Positions 50,903 to 59,551 of a stretch of DNA of 64,000 bases are shown piece after piece (position 1 is the stretch's first letter; every line of letters begins with the position of its first letter). The notes beneath the pieces were generated by a model. It was not told the origin of the DNA. It saw only the letters and a program-made list of their open reading frames with translations, and did not search any database. The position numbers and the translations under genes are program-made. Source of the stretch: JBEVJK01 sp040510195 (GTDB lineage Bacteria > Pseudomonadota > Alphaproteobacteria > Rhizobiales > Rhizobiaceae); NCBI GenBank assembly GCA_040510195.1, contig JBEVJK010000086.1:17669-81668 (forward strand). The letters are read 5' to 3'.

Positions 50903-51547
50903 TCAGGCGGCAGCGAGCCCCGCCGCCCAACCCTTCACGCGTTCGGCGAGCGACTTCAAGTGGTCCGCAGCAGAGAAGCCGGAGACCTTCTTGCGCGGCT
51001 TGAGGTCGTGGTCGCCATCCTCCAGCCAGTAGAGCTCGATGCGCGGCGACAGCCGGTAGCTTGCCACCTCGTCGGGCGTGCCGAACTCGTCGCGCGTGCC
51101 CTGGCAGATCAGCGTCGGCGTCGAGAGCTCGGCGAGATGGGCCGTGCGCAGCTGCTTCGGCCTGCCGGGCGGATGGAACGGATAGCCGAGGCAGAGCAGG
51201 CCAGCGACAGCGCCCCTGGCATGGAGCGCGTCGGCGGCCATCGAGGCGACGCGCCCGCCCATCGACTTGCCGCCGACGACCAGAGGGCCGCGGGCCGCCA
51301 GCGCCGCCACCGCGGCCTCGTATTCGTGGATCAGCGTATCCGCCCGCGGCGGCGGCTTGCGGCCGGCCTCCGTGCGGCGGCTGGCCATGTAGCCGAACTC
51401 GAAGCGGGCGACGCGGAAGCCCGCTGCGGCAAGCGCTTTGGCGGTGGCCGTCATCGAGGCCGAATCCATCGGTGCGCCGGCCCCATGGGCGAAGAGGATC
51501 GTCAGCTCGGCGTCCTCCGGCCCGTCGAACAGGAAGGAAACGGCCAT
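50903..51547 (-). CDS. Alpha/beta hydrolase of the dienelactone hydrolase/KANL3-Tex30 type
   Basis: 214 residues. Oxyanion-site HGAGAPMDSASM, nucleophile GKSMGGRVASM (Ser), Asp in GTRDEFG and His in EDGDHDLKPR. The arrangement with FAHGAGAPMDS near the N-terminus is that of the Tex30/KANL3-like family, whose substrates are unknown. The start overlaps the stop of the upstream BRCT/TPR gene (TGATG), so it is coupled to the NHEJ operon for no evident biochemical reason. Confidence 0.83.
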   Translation of the reverse strand: MAVSFLFDGPEDAELTILFAHGAGAPMDSASMTATAKALAAAGFRVARFEFGYMASRRTEAGRKPPPRADTLIHEYEAAVAALAARGPLVVGGKSMGGRVASMAADALHARGAVAGLLCLGYPFHPPGRPKQLRTAHLAELSTPTLICQGTRDEFGTPDEVASYRLSPRIELYWLEDGDHDLKPRKKVSGFSAADHLKSLAERVKGWAAGLAAA

Positions 51548-52632
51548 CAGCCGGCCGTGCGCTGGGCGAGCGCCAGATCGACGAACTGGATGCCGCGCGC
51601 CGCGCGCCTGGCCCAGTCGGACGTCTGGTCGAGCTCCAGGTAGCGCACCCACCAGCGCCGCGCCTCCGGCAGGTCGCCTTCCTCATAGCAAAGGCGGGCC
51701 AGATTGTAGACGGCATCGGCATAGCCGGGGTCGATCGAAAGCGCCTGCCGCAGGTGACGGAGCGCCGCGTCGGGCTGCCCCCGTTCGGCGGCGAGGCCGG
51801 CAAAATTGAACCATGCCTCGGCAAAGCCCGGATCGAGCTTCAACGCGCGCTGGTAGTCGTGCGCCGCCTCGTCCAGCCGGCCGTCGGCGCGCAGGCAGTT
51901 GGCGCGGTTGAATGCGGCGACGGAGTCCGCCGGGTCGGCGGCCAGGCACCGCTGGTAGAGCGCGGCCGCCTCCGCGTGGCGCCCCGCCGCCTCGTAGGCC
52001 TCGGCGAGCGCGAAGTGCTCCTCGGCCTCGAAGGCCTCGGCGCGCTCTATGGGCAAGAGCATCTGGCCATCCAGCTGGCAGACCGTGTCGCCCAGCCGGG
52101 CCAGGATCTCCGCCTCGCCCTCGACATGCAGCGACAGCGCCGTCAGCGAGGTGACCTCGCCCGACCGGTGGACCGACCGCGCGATCGCCAGCCAGCCGGC
52201 ACCGCCGGCGATGAGCCCGGCATATTTCCTGGCCAGGATGAGATCGCGGAAGCCGAATGGCGGGCCGGCATGTTCGAAGCAGTCGAACAGGGACAGCAGC
52301 GCGAGATCCCGCTCGTCGAGCCGCGCCTGCTCGATCAGCGCCTCGGCCGGCAGGTCGCCGGCGGCCGCCGGCTGCTTGACGCCGAGCAGACGGAGGAAGG
52401 CATTCTCGCTGAGCAAAGCGCGCCCGGCGGCGCGCGCGGCCTCGACCTTGGCGCAAATCTCGGCCTCGCCGGCCCGCTCCAGCAGGCGTCGGCCGAACAC
52501 GGCATGCGTCGTGCGCCGGGCCGCGCCTCGCCTTAGCTGGCCGCCCTGCCGCTCGACCTCGCGGGCGGCGAGCCGCCGCGGGAAGGCGGCGAGCGCCCCG
52601 ACGATGCCGAACGTCTTGCCGGCCGCCGACAT
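51547..52632 (-). CDS. BRCT-domain/TPR-repeat protein in the NHEJ operon
   Basis: 361 residues. Residues about 6-80 (GKTFGIVGALAAFPRRLAAREVERQGGQLRRGAARRTTHAVFG through ALLSENAFLRLLG) read as a BRCT domain, as in DNA ligase and other repair factors. A middle part (about 95-195) includes FRDLILARKYAGLIAGGAGWLAIARSVH, which looks like a MerR-type helix-turn-helix. From about 205 on there are at least four TPRs (FALAEAYEAAGRHAEAAALYQRCL, AFNRANCLRADGRLDEAAHDYQRAL, and so on). Its ATG overlaps the ku stop (TGATG). I infer a scaffold for repair at DNA ends. Confidence 0.72.
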   Translation of the reverse strand: MSAAGKTFGIVGALAAFPRRLAAREVERQGGQLRRGAARRTTHAVFGRRLLERAGEAEICAKVEAARAAGRALLSENAFLRLLGVKQPAAAGDLPAEALIEQARLDERDLALLSLFDCFEHAGPPFGFRDLILARKYAGLIAGGAGWLAIARSVHRSGEVTSLTALSLHVEGEAEILARLGDTVCQLDGQMLLPIERAEAFEAEEHFALAEAYEAAGRHAEAAALYQRCLAADPADSVAAFNRANCLRADGRLDEAAHDYQRALKLDPGFAEAWFNFAGLAAERGQPDAALRHLRQALSIDPGYADAVYNLARLCYEEGDLPEARRWWVRYLELDQTSDWARRAARGIQFVDLALAQRTAG

Positions 52633-53498
52633 CAGGCTTTCTTCTTGGCTCGCGGCTTGGCGACGGGGGCGGCGGAGGTCACGGCGGCCGCCTCGCCGGC
52701 CTTGCTCTTGCTCTTGGCAGGCGGCTTCGCCTGGGTCAGGCTCGCCTTCAGCGCATCCATCAGATTGACCACGTTGCCGCGCTCGGGCGCCGCCGCGATG
52801 ATCGGCTTGTGGCCCTTCAGCTTCTGCTTGATCATCTGCATCAGCGCGTTCTCGTAGCGGTCCTCGTAGTTCTTCGGGTCGAAAGTGGTGGACTTCTGCT
52901 CGATGAGCTTCTCGGCCAGCTGCAGCATCTCCGGGTCGGGGTTGCCGGCGGCGATGCCGCCGAAATACTCGGCGGTGCTGCGCACCTCGTTGGGGTTGCG
53001 CAGCGTCGAGACGAACATGCCGTTCTCCCGCGCGCCGATCGTCACCACCCGCTCGCGCGAGGACAGCACGACGCGGGCGATCGCCAGCCGCCCGGCGCGC
53101 CGCATCGCCTCGCGCAGCACGATGAATGTTTCCTCGGCCATGGCGCCGTCGGGCGCCAGATAATAGGGCGCGTCGCGATAGACGACGTCGACCGCGTCCT
53201 CGTCGACAAAGGCCTCGATGTTCAGCGTGTGGCTGGATTCGATGCGCACCGCCTCCAGGTCGGTGTCGTCGATGATGACGTATTGCTTCGGCTCGTATTC
53301 GTAGCCGCGCACCAGATCGGACCGTTCGACCAACCCGCGCTCGGGGTCGACGGGCTTCATGTTGATGCGGTTGTGGGTGTCCTTGTGCAGCTGGTTGAAG
53401 CTGATCCGCTCGCTGGCGCTGGTCGCCGGGAACAGCTTCACAGGGCAGCTCACGAGGCTCAGTTTGAGATACCCTTTCCAGCTTGCTCTGGGGGCCAT
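52632..53498 (-). CDS. ku: DNA end-binding protein Ku
   Basis: A 288-residue bacterial Ku that binds double-strand ends and recruits LigD. APRASWKGYLKLSLVSCPVKLFPA is the classic N-terminus (WKG..L..SLV..PV.L), and the core beta barrel with EVRSTAEYFGGI and the bridge region are complete. The C-terminal 45 residues are a Lys/Ala-rich basic tail, which in other species tunes DNA binding. ATG 53498. It follows ligD by 22 bases. Confidence 0.95.
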   Translation of the reverse strand: MAPRASWKGYLKLSLVSCPVKLFPATSASERISFNQLHKDTHNRINMKPVDPERGLVERSDLVRGYEYEPKQYVIIDDTDLEAVRIESSHTLNIEAFVDEDAVDVVYRDAPYYLAPDGAMAEETFIVLREAMRRAGRLAIARVVLSSRERVVTIGARENGMFVSTLRNPNEVRSTAEYFGGIAAGNPDPEMLQLAEKLIEQKSTTFDPKNYEDRYENALMQMIKQKLKGHKPIIAAAPERGNVVNLMDALKASLTQAKPPAKSKSKAGEAAAVTSAAPVAKPRAKKKA

Positions 53499-53520
53499 CT
53501 GACGTCTCCTGTGCAACCCG

Positions 53521-55983
53521 CTACTTCGGCGCCCGGGACGTTAGGGGCAGCTCCCGGGAAAATTCATTAATGGTTGCCCAGGCATCTCCAGACATGGTTA
53601 ACAGACCGGGCAGCGAAGAATAGTTCAAATCCTCCGGAGCGTCGATGGACTGCAGGTCATCCCACGTCAGAGGGGTGGACGCCGGCAGGTTTGTTCGAGT
53701 TCTGAGAGAGTATGGAGCGGCCCATGTTGCGCTTCTGGCATTGCGGTGAAAGTCGACGAAGATGCGCCGCTTGCGGTTTCCCTTCCCCATCGTGGTGGTG
53801 AAGGTCTGCGGCTGGTCGGCGGCGATCGCCGAGGCGATGCGGCTGGTCGCCTGGTGGATCTCCTTCCAGCCGAGGCGCGGCACGATCGGCACCACGACAT
53901 GCAGCCCCTTGCCGCCGGACGTCTTGACGAAGGGCACCAGGCCCATCGCCTCGACCATGCCGCGGACATGGACGGCCGCCTCGACGATCTCGCACCAGGC
54001 GATGCCCTCGCCGGGATCGAGGTCGAAGACGATGCGGTCGGCCTTGTCCGGCCGCTTGCGCAGCGAGCCCCAATTGTGGAACTCGACGACGCCGAACTGC
54101 GCCAGCGCCAGATAGCCCTTGGCATCCTCGACGGCGAGATAGCTCTTCTCCTCGCCCTCGGAGCCGCGGCTCTCGAATGTGGCGACCGAGGCCGGCATGC
54201 CGGTGAAGGCGTGGCGCTGGAAGAAGCAATCCTGGATGCGTCCGCTGGGGCAGCGCACCAGGGAGACCGGGCGTCCGAGGATGTGCGGCAGCATGAAGTC
54301 GCCGACCAGCGCGTAGTAGACCGCGATGTCGAGCTTCGTCGGCCCCGCTTTGCCGAACAGCCGGCGGGTCGGGTTGGTGACCCACACTGCGGCGAGGTCG
54401 GCGTCGGAGATCAGCCGGGTGCGCTCCGGCGCGTCGGGCCCATGGCCGGCCATCTCCGCCTCCCTGAGCCCCTTGTAGACGGCATGGCGGAGCAGCCCCT
54501 CGCCCGTCAGGTTGGAATAGTGGACATGCGCCGAAAGCACCGGGCGCACCCAGACCGCGCCCTTCGGCCCGCCTGGGAGCGGCGTCCCGCCCGGCGCCAG
54601 CGCCTCCAGCCGCGAAAGGAGCGCCGACAGCGTCGCGGCATCGAAGCCGCTGCCGCATTTGCCGCGGTAGACGAGCTCGCCATCCACCCACTCGCCGAGC
54701 GCCAGCGCCGCCAGCCCGCCCGCCGCCGCCGAAATGGTGTAGCCGGCGATGACGAAATCGCCGGTGCTGAGAGCCTTGGCCTTGATCCAGGTTCTGGAGC
54801 GTCCGGGCTGATAAAGAGCGTCGGCGCGCTTGGACACGATGCCCTCGAGCCCGAGCTCCGAGGCGCGCTCGTAGAGGCCGCCCGCCTCGCCGGCGATGTG
54901 GTCGCTGAACTGGATCGCCGAGCGTCCGCTGGCATGCCCGGCAAGCAGGCGAGCCAGCATCGCCTTGCGCTTCTCGAGCGGCACGGCGGTGAGGTCGAAG
55001 CCGTCGAGGTGGAGCAGGTCGAAGGCGTAGAAGACGAAGGCGTGGGCGTCACCCGCCGAAAGCGCCACCTGCAAGGCGCCGAACCGGCTTATCCCCTGCT
55101 GGTCGAGCACCACCACCTCGCCGTCGATGACCGCTTCCTTGCAGGGCAGGCTCGCGATGGCGCTTCCCAGAGCGCCGTAGCGTCGCGTCCAGTCGAGGCC
55201 GCTGCGCGTGATCAGCCGCGCGTCGCCGCCCGACACATGCGCCGTCGTGCGATAGCCGTCGAACTTGATCTCGTGCAGCCAGCCCGGTCCGCCCGGCGGC
55301 CGCTCGGCCGACGTGGCAAGCTGCGGCAGGAGCCGCGCCGGCAGCGGCGCTTTCACCGCGCCCGGCAGGGCGCCGGGTCGCAGCCTGGCGGAGCGGGCGG
55401 CCGGGCCGGGTGCCGGCGGCGCCACCAGCTCCTCGATGCGCCGCCCGCTCTTCACGCTTTCGGGACGCACCGCGAGGATGTCGGTCTTGGGGTCGGCGGC
55501 CCGGTCGCGTTCCTTGAACAGCAGCCAGTTCTGCTTGGTGTCGCGCGGCCTCGGCTTCAGCCTGGCCAGCATCCAGCCGCCCTTGAGCTTCTCGCCGGCC
55601 AGGCGGAACTTGAACGCCCCCTTGGCGAGGCTCGATCCCGCTTCCTCCATCGGCGCCCAGGTGCCGGTGTCCCAGACGATCATCGGGCCGCCGCCATACT
55701 CGCCGGCCGGGATGACGCCTTCGAAGTCTATATATTCGAGCGGATGATCCTCGGTCTGGACCGCCAGGCGCTTCTCCGCCGGGTTGAGCGACGGACCTTT
55801 GGGCACCGCCCAGCTCTTCAGGACGCCGTCCAGCTCAAGGCGCAGGTCATAGTGCTCGTTGGTGGCGGAGTGCTTGTGCACGACGAAGCGGTTGCCAGCG
55901 CCGGCCCCGCCGCCGCCCGCTGGTTCTGTCGTCTTGCCGAAGTCGCGCTTGCCCCGATAGGCCTTGAGCTTCCCACTCGCCAT
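53521..55983 (-). CDS. ligD: ATP-dependent DNA ligase D (PE-LIG-POL)
   Basis: 820 residues with all three NHEJ domains. The phosphoesterase (about 30-160) shows VVHKHSATNEHYDLRLELDG. The ligase (about 205-515) has catalytic Lys240 in HEIKFDGYR, and GLEGIVSKRADALYQPGRSRTWIKAKA as motifs IV-V. The primase-polymerase (about 530-810) has IVFDLDPGEG metal-binding Asp residues and YSLRTRTNLPASTPLTW. It is the first gene of the operon, so it sets the stoichiometry with Ku. The domain order PE-LIG-POL is that of Agrobacterium and Pseudomonas LigD. Confidence 0.96.
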   Translation of the reverse strand: MASGKLKAYRGKRDFGKTTEPAGGGGAGAGNRFVVHKHSATNEHYDLRLELDGVLKSWAVPKGPSLNPAEKRLAVQTEDHPLEYIDFEGVIPAGEYGGGPMIVWDTGTWAPMEEAGSSLAKGAFKFRLAGEKLKGGWMLARLKPRPRDTKQNWLLFKERDRAADPKTDILAVRPESVKSGRRIEELVAPPAPGPAARSARLRPGALPGAVKAPLPARLLPQLATSAERPPGGPGWLHEIKFDGYRTTAHVSGGDARLITRSGLDWTRRYGALGSAIASLPCKEAVIDGEVVVLDQQGISRFGALQVALSAGDAHAFVFYAFDLLHLDGFDLTAVPLEKRKAMLARLLAGHASGRSAIQFSDHIAGEAGGLYERASELGLEGIVSKRADALYQPGRSRTWIKAKALSTGDFVIAGYTISAAAGGLAALALGEWVDGELVYRGKCGSGFDAATLSALLSRLEALAPGGTPLPGGPKGAVWVRPVLSAHVHYSNLTGEGLLRHAVYKGLREAEMAGHGPDAPERTRLISDADLAAVWVTNPTRRLFGKAGPTKLDIAVYYALVGDFMLPHILGRPVSLVRCPSGRIQDCFFQRHAFTGMPASVATFESRGSEGEEKSYLAVEDAKGYLALAQFGVVEFHNWGSLRKRPDKADRIVFDLDPGEGIAWCEIVEAAVHVRGMVEAMGLVPFVKTSGGKGLHVVVPIVPRLGWKEIHQATSRIASAIAADQPQTFTTTMGKGNRKRRIFVDFHRNARSATWAAPYSLRTRTNLPASTPLTWDDLQSIDAPEDLNYSSLPGLLTMSGDAWATINEFSRELPLTSRAPK

Positions 55984-56067
55984 GAGCGCACGCTATGAGC
56001 CGAGGTGAAGCGGCGCAAGAGCCACACCCTCGATCGTCAATCTCGTCAGAGCTACGACAGCGATTGC

Positions 56068-56082
56068 GAACGAAAGGGAAAC
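56068..56082 (+). promoter_or_regulatory. Near-consensus LexA-like repeat before the helicase
   Basis: GAAC, seven bases, AAAC: one mismatch from the GAAC-N7-GAAC box. It ends 16 bases before the helicase ATG, where a repressor could act. Weak by itself; noted because the downstream gene is a UvrD-type helicase, often SOS-linked. Confidence 0.25.
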
Positions 56083-56098
56083 GAGGCTTCATGGGCGC

Positions 56099-58180
56099 AT
56101 GAGCAACGTCGCCTCTGATTCGCCCGACATGCCGGCCTATCTCGGCCGGCTGAACGACGCGCAGCGGCTGGCGGTCGAGCATGGGGGCGGAGACGTGGCC
56201 GGGCCGCTCCTGATCATCGCCGGAGCCGGCTCGGGCAAGACCAACACGCTGGCGCACCGCGTCGCCCACCTCATCGTGCACGGCGCCGACCCGCGCCGCA
56301 TCCTTTTGATGACGTTTTCGCGCCGGGCCGCCGTCGAGATGACGCGGCGCGTCGAGCGGATCGCCCGCGAGGTGCTGGGCGATCGGGGGGCGGCGCTGAT
56401 CGAAGGCCTGACCTGGGCCGGCACCTTCCACGCGATCGGCGCCCGCCTGCTGCGCGACCAGGCGCTGGAGATCGGCCTCGACCCCGCTTTCACGATCCAC
56501 GATCGCGAGGATTCGGCCGACCTCATGAACCTCGTCCGCCACCAGCGGGGCCTGTCGCGGACGGAGAGCCGCTTTCCCGCCAAGGCCACCTGCCTGGCCA
56601 TCTATTCGCGCGCCGTGAACGCGCAGAAGCCGCTCTCCGAGGTCGTAGGCAGCCACTTTCCCTGGTGCGTCGGCTGGGTCGACGAGCTGAAGGCGCTGTT
56701 CGCGGCCTATGTGGAGGCCAAGCAGGCCCAGAACGTGCTCGATTACGACGACCTGCTGCTCTACTGGGCGCAGATGGCGGCAGAGCCGGAGATCGCGGCC
56801 GAGCTCGGCCAGCGCTTCGACCATGTGCTGGTCGACGAATACCAGGACACCAACCGGCTCCAGGAGACGATCCTCCTGTCGCTCAAGCCTGACGGCCGCG
56901 GGCTGACCGTAGTGGGCGACGACGCCCAGTCGATCTATGCCTTCCGGGCCGCCGAGGTGCGCAACATCCTCGACTTTCCCAGTCGGTTCGCGACCCCTGC
57001 CGAGGTCGCCACGCTGGACCGCAACTACCGTTCGACCGATGCCATTCTCGCCGCCGCCAACGCGGTGATCGGCGCCGCCCGCGAGCGTTTCACCAAGAAT
57101 CTCTGGACCGAGCGACGCTCCGCAGCGCGGCCGGCCCTGGTGACGGTGCGCGACGAGGCCGGCCAGGCCCGCTATGTGTGCGACCGCGTGCTGGAGGAGC
57201 GCGAAGCCGGCACCGCGCTGAAGGAGCAGGCCGTGCTCTTCCGCACCTCCCACCACAGTGGCCCGCTCGAAGTGGAGCTGACGCGCCGCAACATTCCCTT
57301 CGTCAAGTTCGGCGGGCTGAAGTTCCTCGATTCGGCGCATGTGAAGGACGTCATGGCGGTGCTGCGCTTCGCCGAGAACGCGCGCGACCGGGTGGCGGGC
57401 TTCCGCGTGCTGCAGCTTTTGCAGGGCATCGGCCCCGGCGCGGCCGGGCGCCTGCTCGACGCAGCCGGCGAGGCGACCGACGTCGCCGGTGCGCTCGCCG
57501 CCGCCCAGGTGCCGGCCCGTGCCGCCGCGGGCTGGCCGCCTTTCGCCGACCTCTACAGGGAGCTGAGGCGGAAGGCTTCGGCATGGCCGGCCGAACTCGA
57601 GGCGGTGCGCCTCTGGTACGAGCCGATCCTGGATCGCCTCCACGAGGATGCCGCCATTCGACGCGCCGACCTGCTTCAGCTGGAGCAGATCGCGACGGGT
57701 TATGCCACGCGGGAGAAATTCCTCACCGACCTGACGCTCGACCCGCCTGACGCGACCAGCGACCGGGCCGGCCCGCCGCATCGCGACGAGGACTACCTGA
57801 TCCTGTCGACCATCCATTCGGCGAAGGGCCAGGAGTGGAAGAACGTCTTCGTTCTCAACTGCGTGGACGGCTGCATTCCCTCAGACCTCGGCACCGGGAC
57901 CAGCGAGGAGATCGAGGAAGAGCGCCGCCTGCTCTACGTGGCGATGACGCGCGCCAAGGACGGCCTGCACCTCGTGATGCCGCAGCGCTTCTACGTGCAT
58001 GGCCAGGCGGCGCGCGGCGACAAGCACGTCTACGCGGCGCGCACCCGTTTCATCGAGGAGCGCATGCTCGGCACGTTCGAGCAAGTGGCATGGCCGGCCG
58101 CCGTGTCGTTCACCGGCCGGGCAGCCGAGCCGCAGCGGCGCGTCGACCTCAAGGGCAGGATGCTCGGCATGTGGCGCTGA
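56099..58180 (+). CDS. UvrD/PcrA-like ATP-dependent DNA helicase
   Basis: A 693-residue superfamily 1A helicase. Q motif (LNDAQRLAVE), Walker A AGAGSGKT (41-48), LIMTFSRRAAVEM-type motif Ia, DEYQDT (246-251, motif II), VVGDDAQSIYAFR (III), and motifs V/VI as ILSTIHSAKGQEWKNVFV and RRLLYVAMTRAKDGLHL. It unwinds 3' to 5'. It is shorter than UvrD at the C-terminus and lacks the tail for RNA polymerase or UvrB. Divergent from the ligD operon with 115 bases between, so it may share in double-strand break repair. Confidence 0.93.
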   Translation: MSNVASDSPDMPAYLGRLNDAQRLAVEHGGGDVAGPLLIIAGAGSGKTNTLAHRVAHLIVHGADPRRILLMTFSRRAAVEMTRRVERIAREVLGDRGAALIEGLTWAGTFHAIGARLLRDQALEIGLDPAFTIHDREDSADLMNLVRHQRGLSRTESRFPAKATCLAIYSRAVNAQKPLSEVVGSHFPWCVGWVDELKALFAAYVEAKQAQNVLDYDDLLLYWAQMAAEPEIAAELGQRFDHVLVDEYQDTNRLQETILLSLKPDGRGLTVVGDDAQSIYAFRAAEVRNILDFPSRFATPAEVATLDRNYRSTDAILAAANAVIGAARERFTKNLWTERRSAARPALVTVRDEAGQARYVCDRVLEEREAGTALKEQAVLFRTSHHSGPLEVELTRRNIPFVKFGGLKFLDSAHVKDVMAVLRFAENARDRVAGFRVLQLLQGIGPGAAGRLLDAAGEATDVAGALAAAQVPARAAAGWPPFADLYRELRRKASAWPAELEAVRLWYEPILDRLHEDAAIRRADLLQLEQIATGYATREKFLTDLTLDPPDATSDRAGPPHRDEDYLILSTIHSAKGQEWKNVFVLNCVDGCIPSDLGTGTSEEIEEERRLLYVAMTRAKDGLHLVMPQRFYVHGQAARGDKHVYAARTRFIEERMLGTFEQVAWPAAVSFTGRAAEPQRRVDLKGRMLGMWR

Positions 58181-58195
58181 GCGGGAACTCCGGAT

Positions 58196-59536
58196 CTAGG
58201 GTTCCATGAAGGCGCGCGACATGGAGTCGGCGATCGGCTTCGTGATGTAGGCAAAAAAGGTCCGCTCGCGCGTCTGGATCATGACGTCGACCGGCATGCC
58301 GGGCGTCGGCGAGAAGCCCTTCACGCGGGCGAGCTCGCTCGCCGGCAGGTTGACTCGGGCGAGGTAGACCTCTCGCTTCTGGTCGCCGGTCGCGTCGGGC
58401 AGCGAGTCGGCCGACACGTAGAACACCTCGCCGTTGAGCACGGGTGTCGTGCGCTGGTTGAGGGCCGAGAGCCGGACCGTCGCCTTCTGGCCGATCCGCA
58501 CATTGTCGATCTCCGTGCGCGGCACCTGCGTCTCGATGATCAGCGGAACGTCCGACGGCAGGATCTCCATGATGCTCTTGCCGCTCTCGATGACGCCGCC
58601 CGACGTATGGTAGAGCACGCGAACCACGGTGCCGTCGACCGGCGCCAGGATCGTCGCCCGGCGCAGCACGTTCTCGGCCTCAAGAGATTTCTCGCGCACC
58701 GAATCGAGTTCGGCCTCGGTGTTCTGCAGCTCGTCCAGCGCCGCCTGCTTGTAGGCGCTCCTCGTCTGGTCGACCTGGCGGTCCAGCTTCTTGATCTGCG
58801 AGCCGGTCTCCGAGACCTCGGCCCTCAGCCGGGCGAGCTGTCCTTCGGCGTCGGCGATGGCCCGCTCGATCGCCTTGATCTCCGTCTGGCGGAGCAGGCC
58901 CTTTTCGGCCAGCTGCTTCTTGCCGACATACTCTTCCTGAAGGAGCTGCAGCTGCCGCTGCATCGAGGATGCCTGCTCGTCATAGCCGTGGGAGCGGAAC
59001 TCCAACGAACTGATGTTCTCGCTGATCAGCGCGATCTCGCTGTCGAGCTTGCTGTAAGAGGCTTCGAAGTTGAGGTCCTGACTGGCGATGATGGAGCCGA
59101 CATCGGGGTCGAGCTTGTTGTCGAGGATGACCTTCGGATACTCGATGCGCGGCAGGCCCTCGGCCTCCGCCGACAGCCGCGCAACGATGCTTTCGAGCCT
59201 CAGGCGCCTGAGGAAGACCTGGCGTTCATTGACCCTTGCCGTGGTCTCGTCGAGGAGCACCAGCGGCTGGTTGACCTTCACATAGTCGCCTTCGTTGACC
59301 AGGATTTCCTTGATGATGCCGCCTTCCAGGTGCTGCACGATCTTGTTCTGGCCGGTCGCCACGAAGCTGCCCTGGGTGATGACGGCGGCCGCCAGCGGCG
59401 CGACGGCGCCCCACACTCCGAAGGCTCCGAAGCAGCCGAATACCAGCACAAGGCCGATGATGGTGTGCTTGCGGATCGAACGCGGGACGTCCGCGTACCA
59501 TTCTATGCTGTTGGCGGGCGAAGCGACGACGGTCAT
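58196..59536 (-). CDS. Type I secretion periplasmic adaptor (HlyD family)
   Basis: 446 residues. A short cytoplasmic tail and a membrane segment (IIGLVLVFGCFGAFGVWGAVAPL, about 25-48) are followed by a lipoyl half-motif (GQNKIVQHLEGGIIKEILVNEGDYVKVNQPLVLLD), a long coiled-coil hairpin (about 100-290), a second lipoyl half and a C-terminal beta barrel. This is the adaptor that bridges the ABC exporter and an outer-membrane TolC. No tolC is in the window. It starts 15 bases after the exporter gene stop and is the last gene of the operon. Confidence 0.92.
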   Translation of the reverse strand: MTVVASPANSIEWYADVPRSIRKHTIIGLVLVFGCFGAFGVWGAVAPLAAAVITQGSFVATGQNKIVQHLEGGIIKEILVNEGDYVKVNQPLVLLDETTARVNERQVFLRRLRLESIVARLSAEAEGLPRIEYPKVILDNKLDPDVGSIIASQDLNFEASYSKLDSEIALISENISSLEFRSHGYDEQASSMQRQLQLLQEEYVGKKQLAEKGLLRQTEIKAIERAIADAEGQLARLRAEVSETGSQIKKLDRQVDQTRSAYKQAALDELQNTEAELDSVREKSLEAENVLRRATILAPVDGTVVRVLYHTSGGVIESGKSIMEILPSDVPLIIETQVPRTEIDNVRIGQKATVRLSALNQRTTPVLNGEVFYVSADSLPDATGDQKREVYLARVNLPASELARVKGFSPTPGMPVDVMIQTRERTFFAYITKPIADSMSRAFMEP

Positions 59537-59551
59537 GGCAATGGCTCCCGG

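Noticed and set aside
53746..55998. A 750-codon plus-strand open frame
   Set aside because: Antisense to ligD, whose three catalytic domains are intact.
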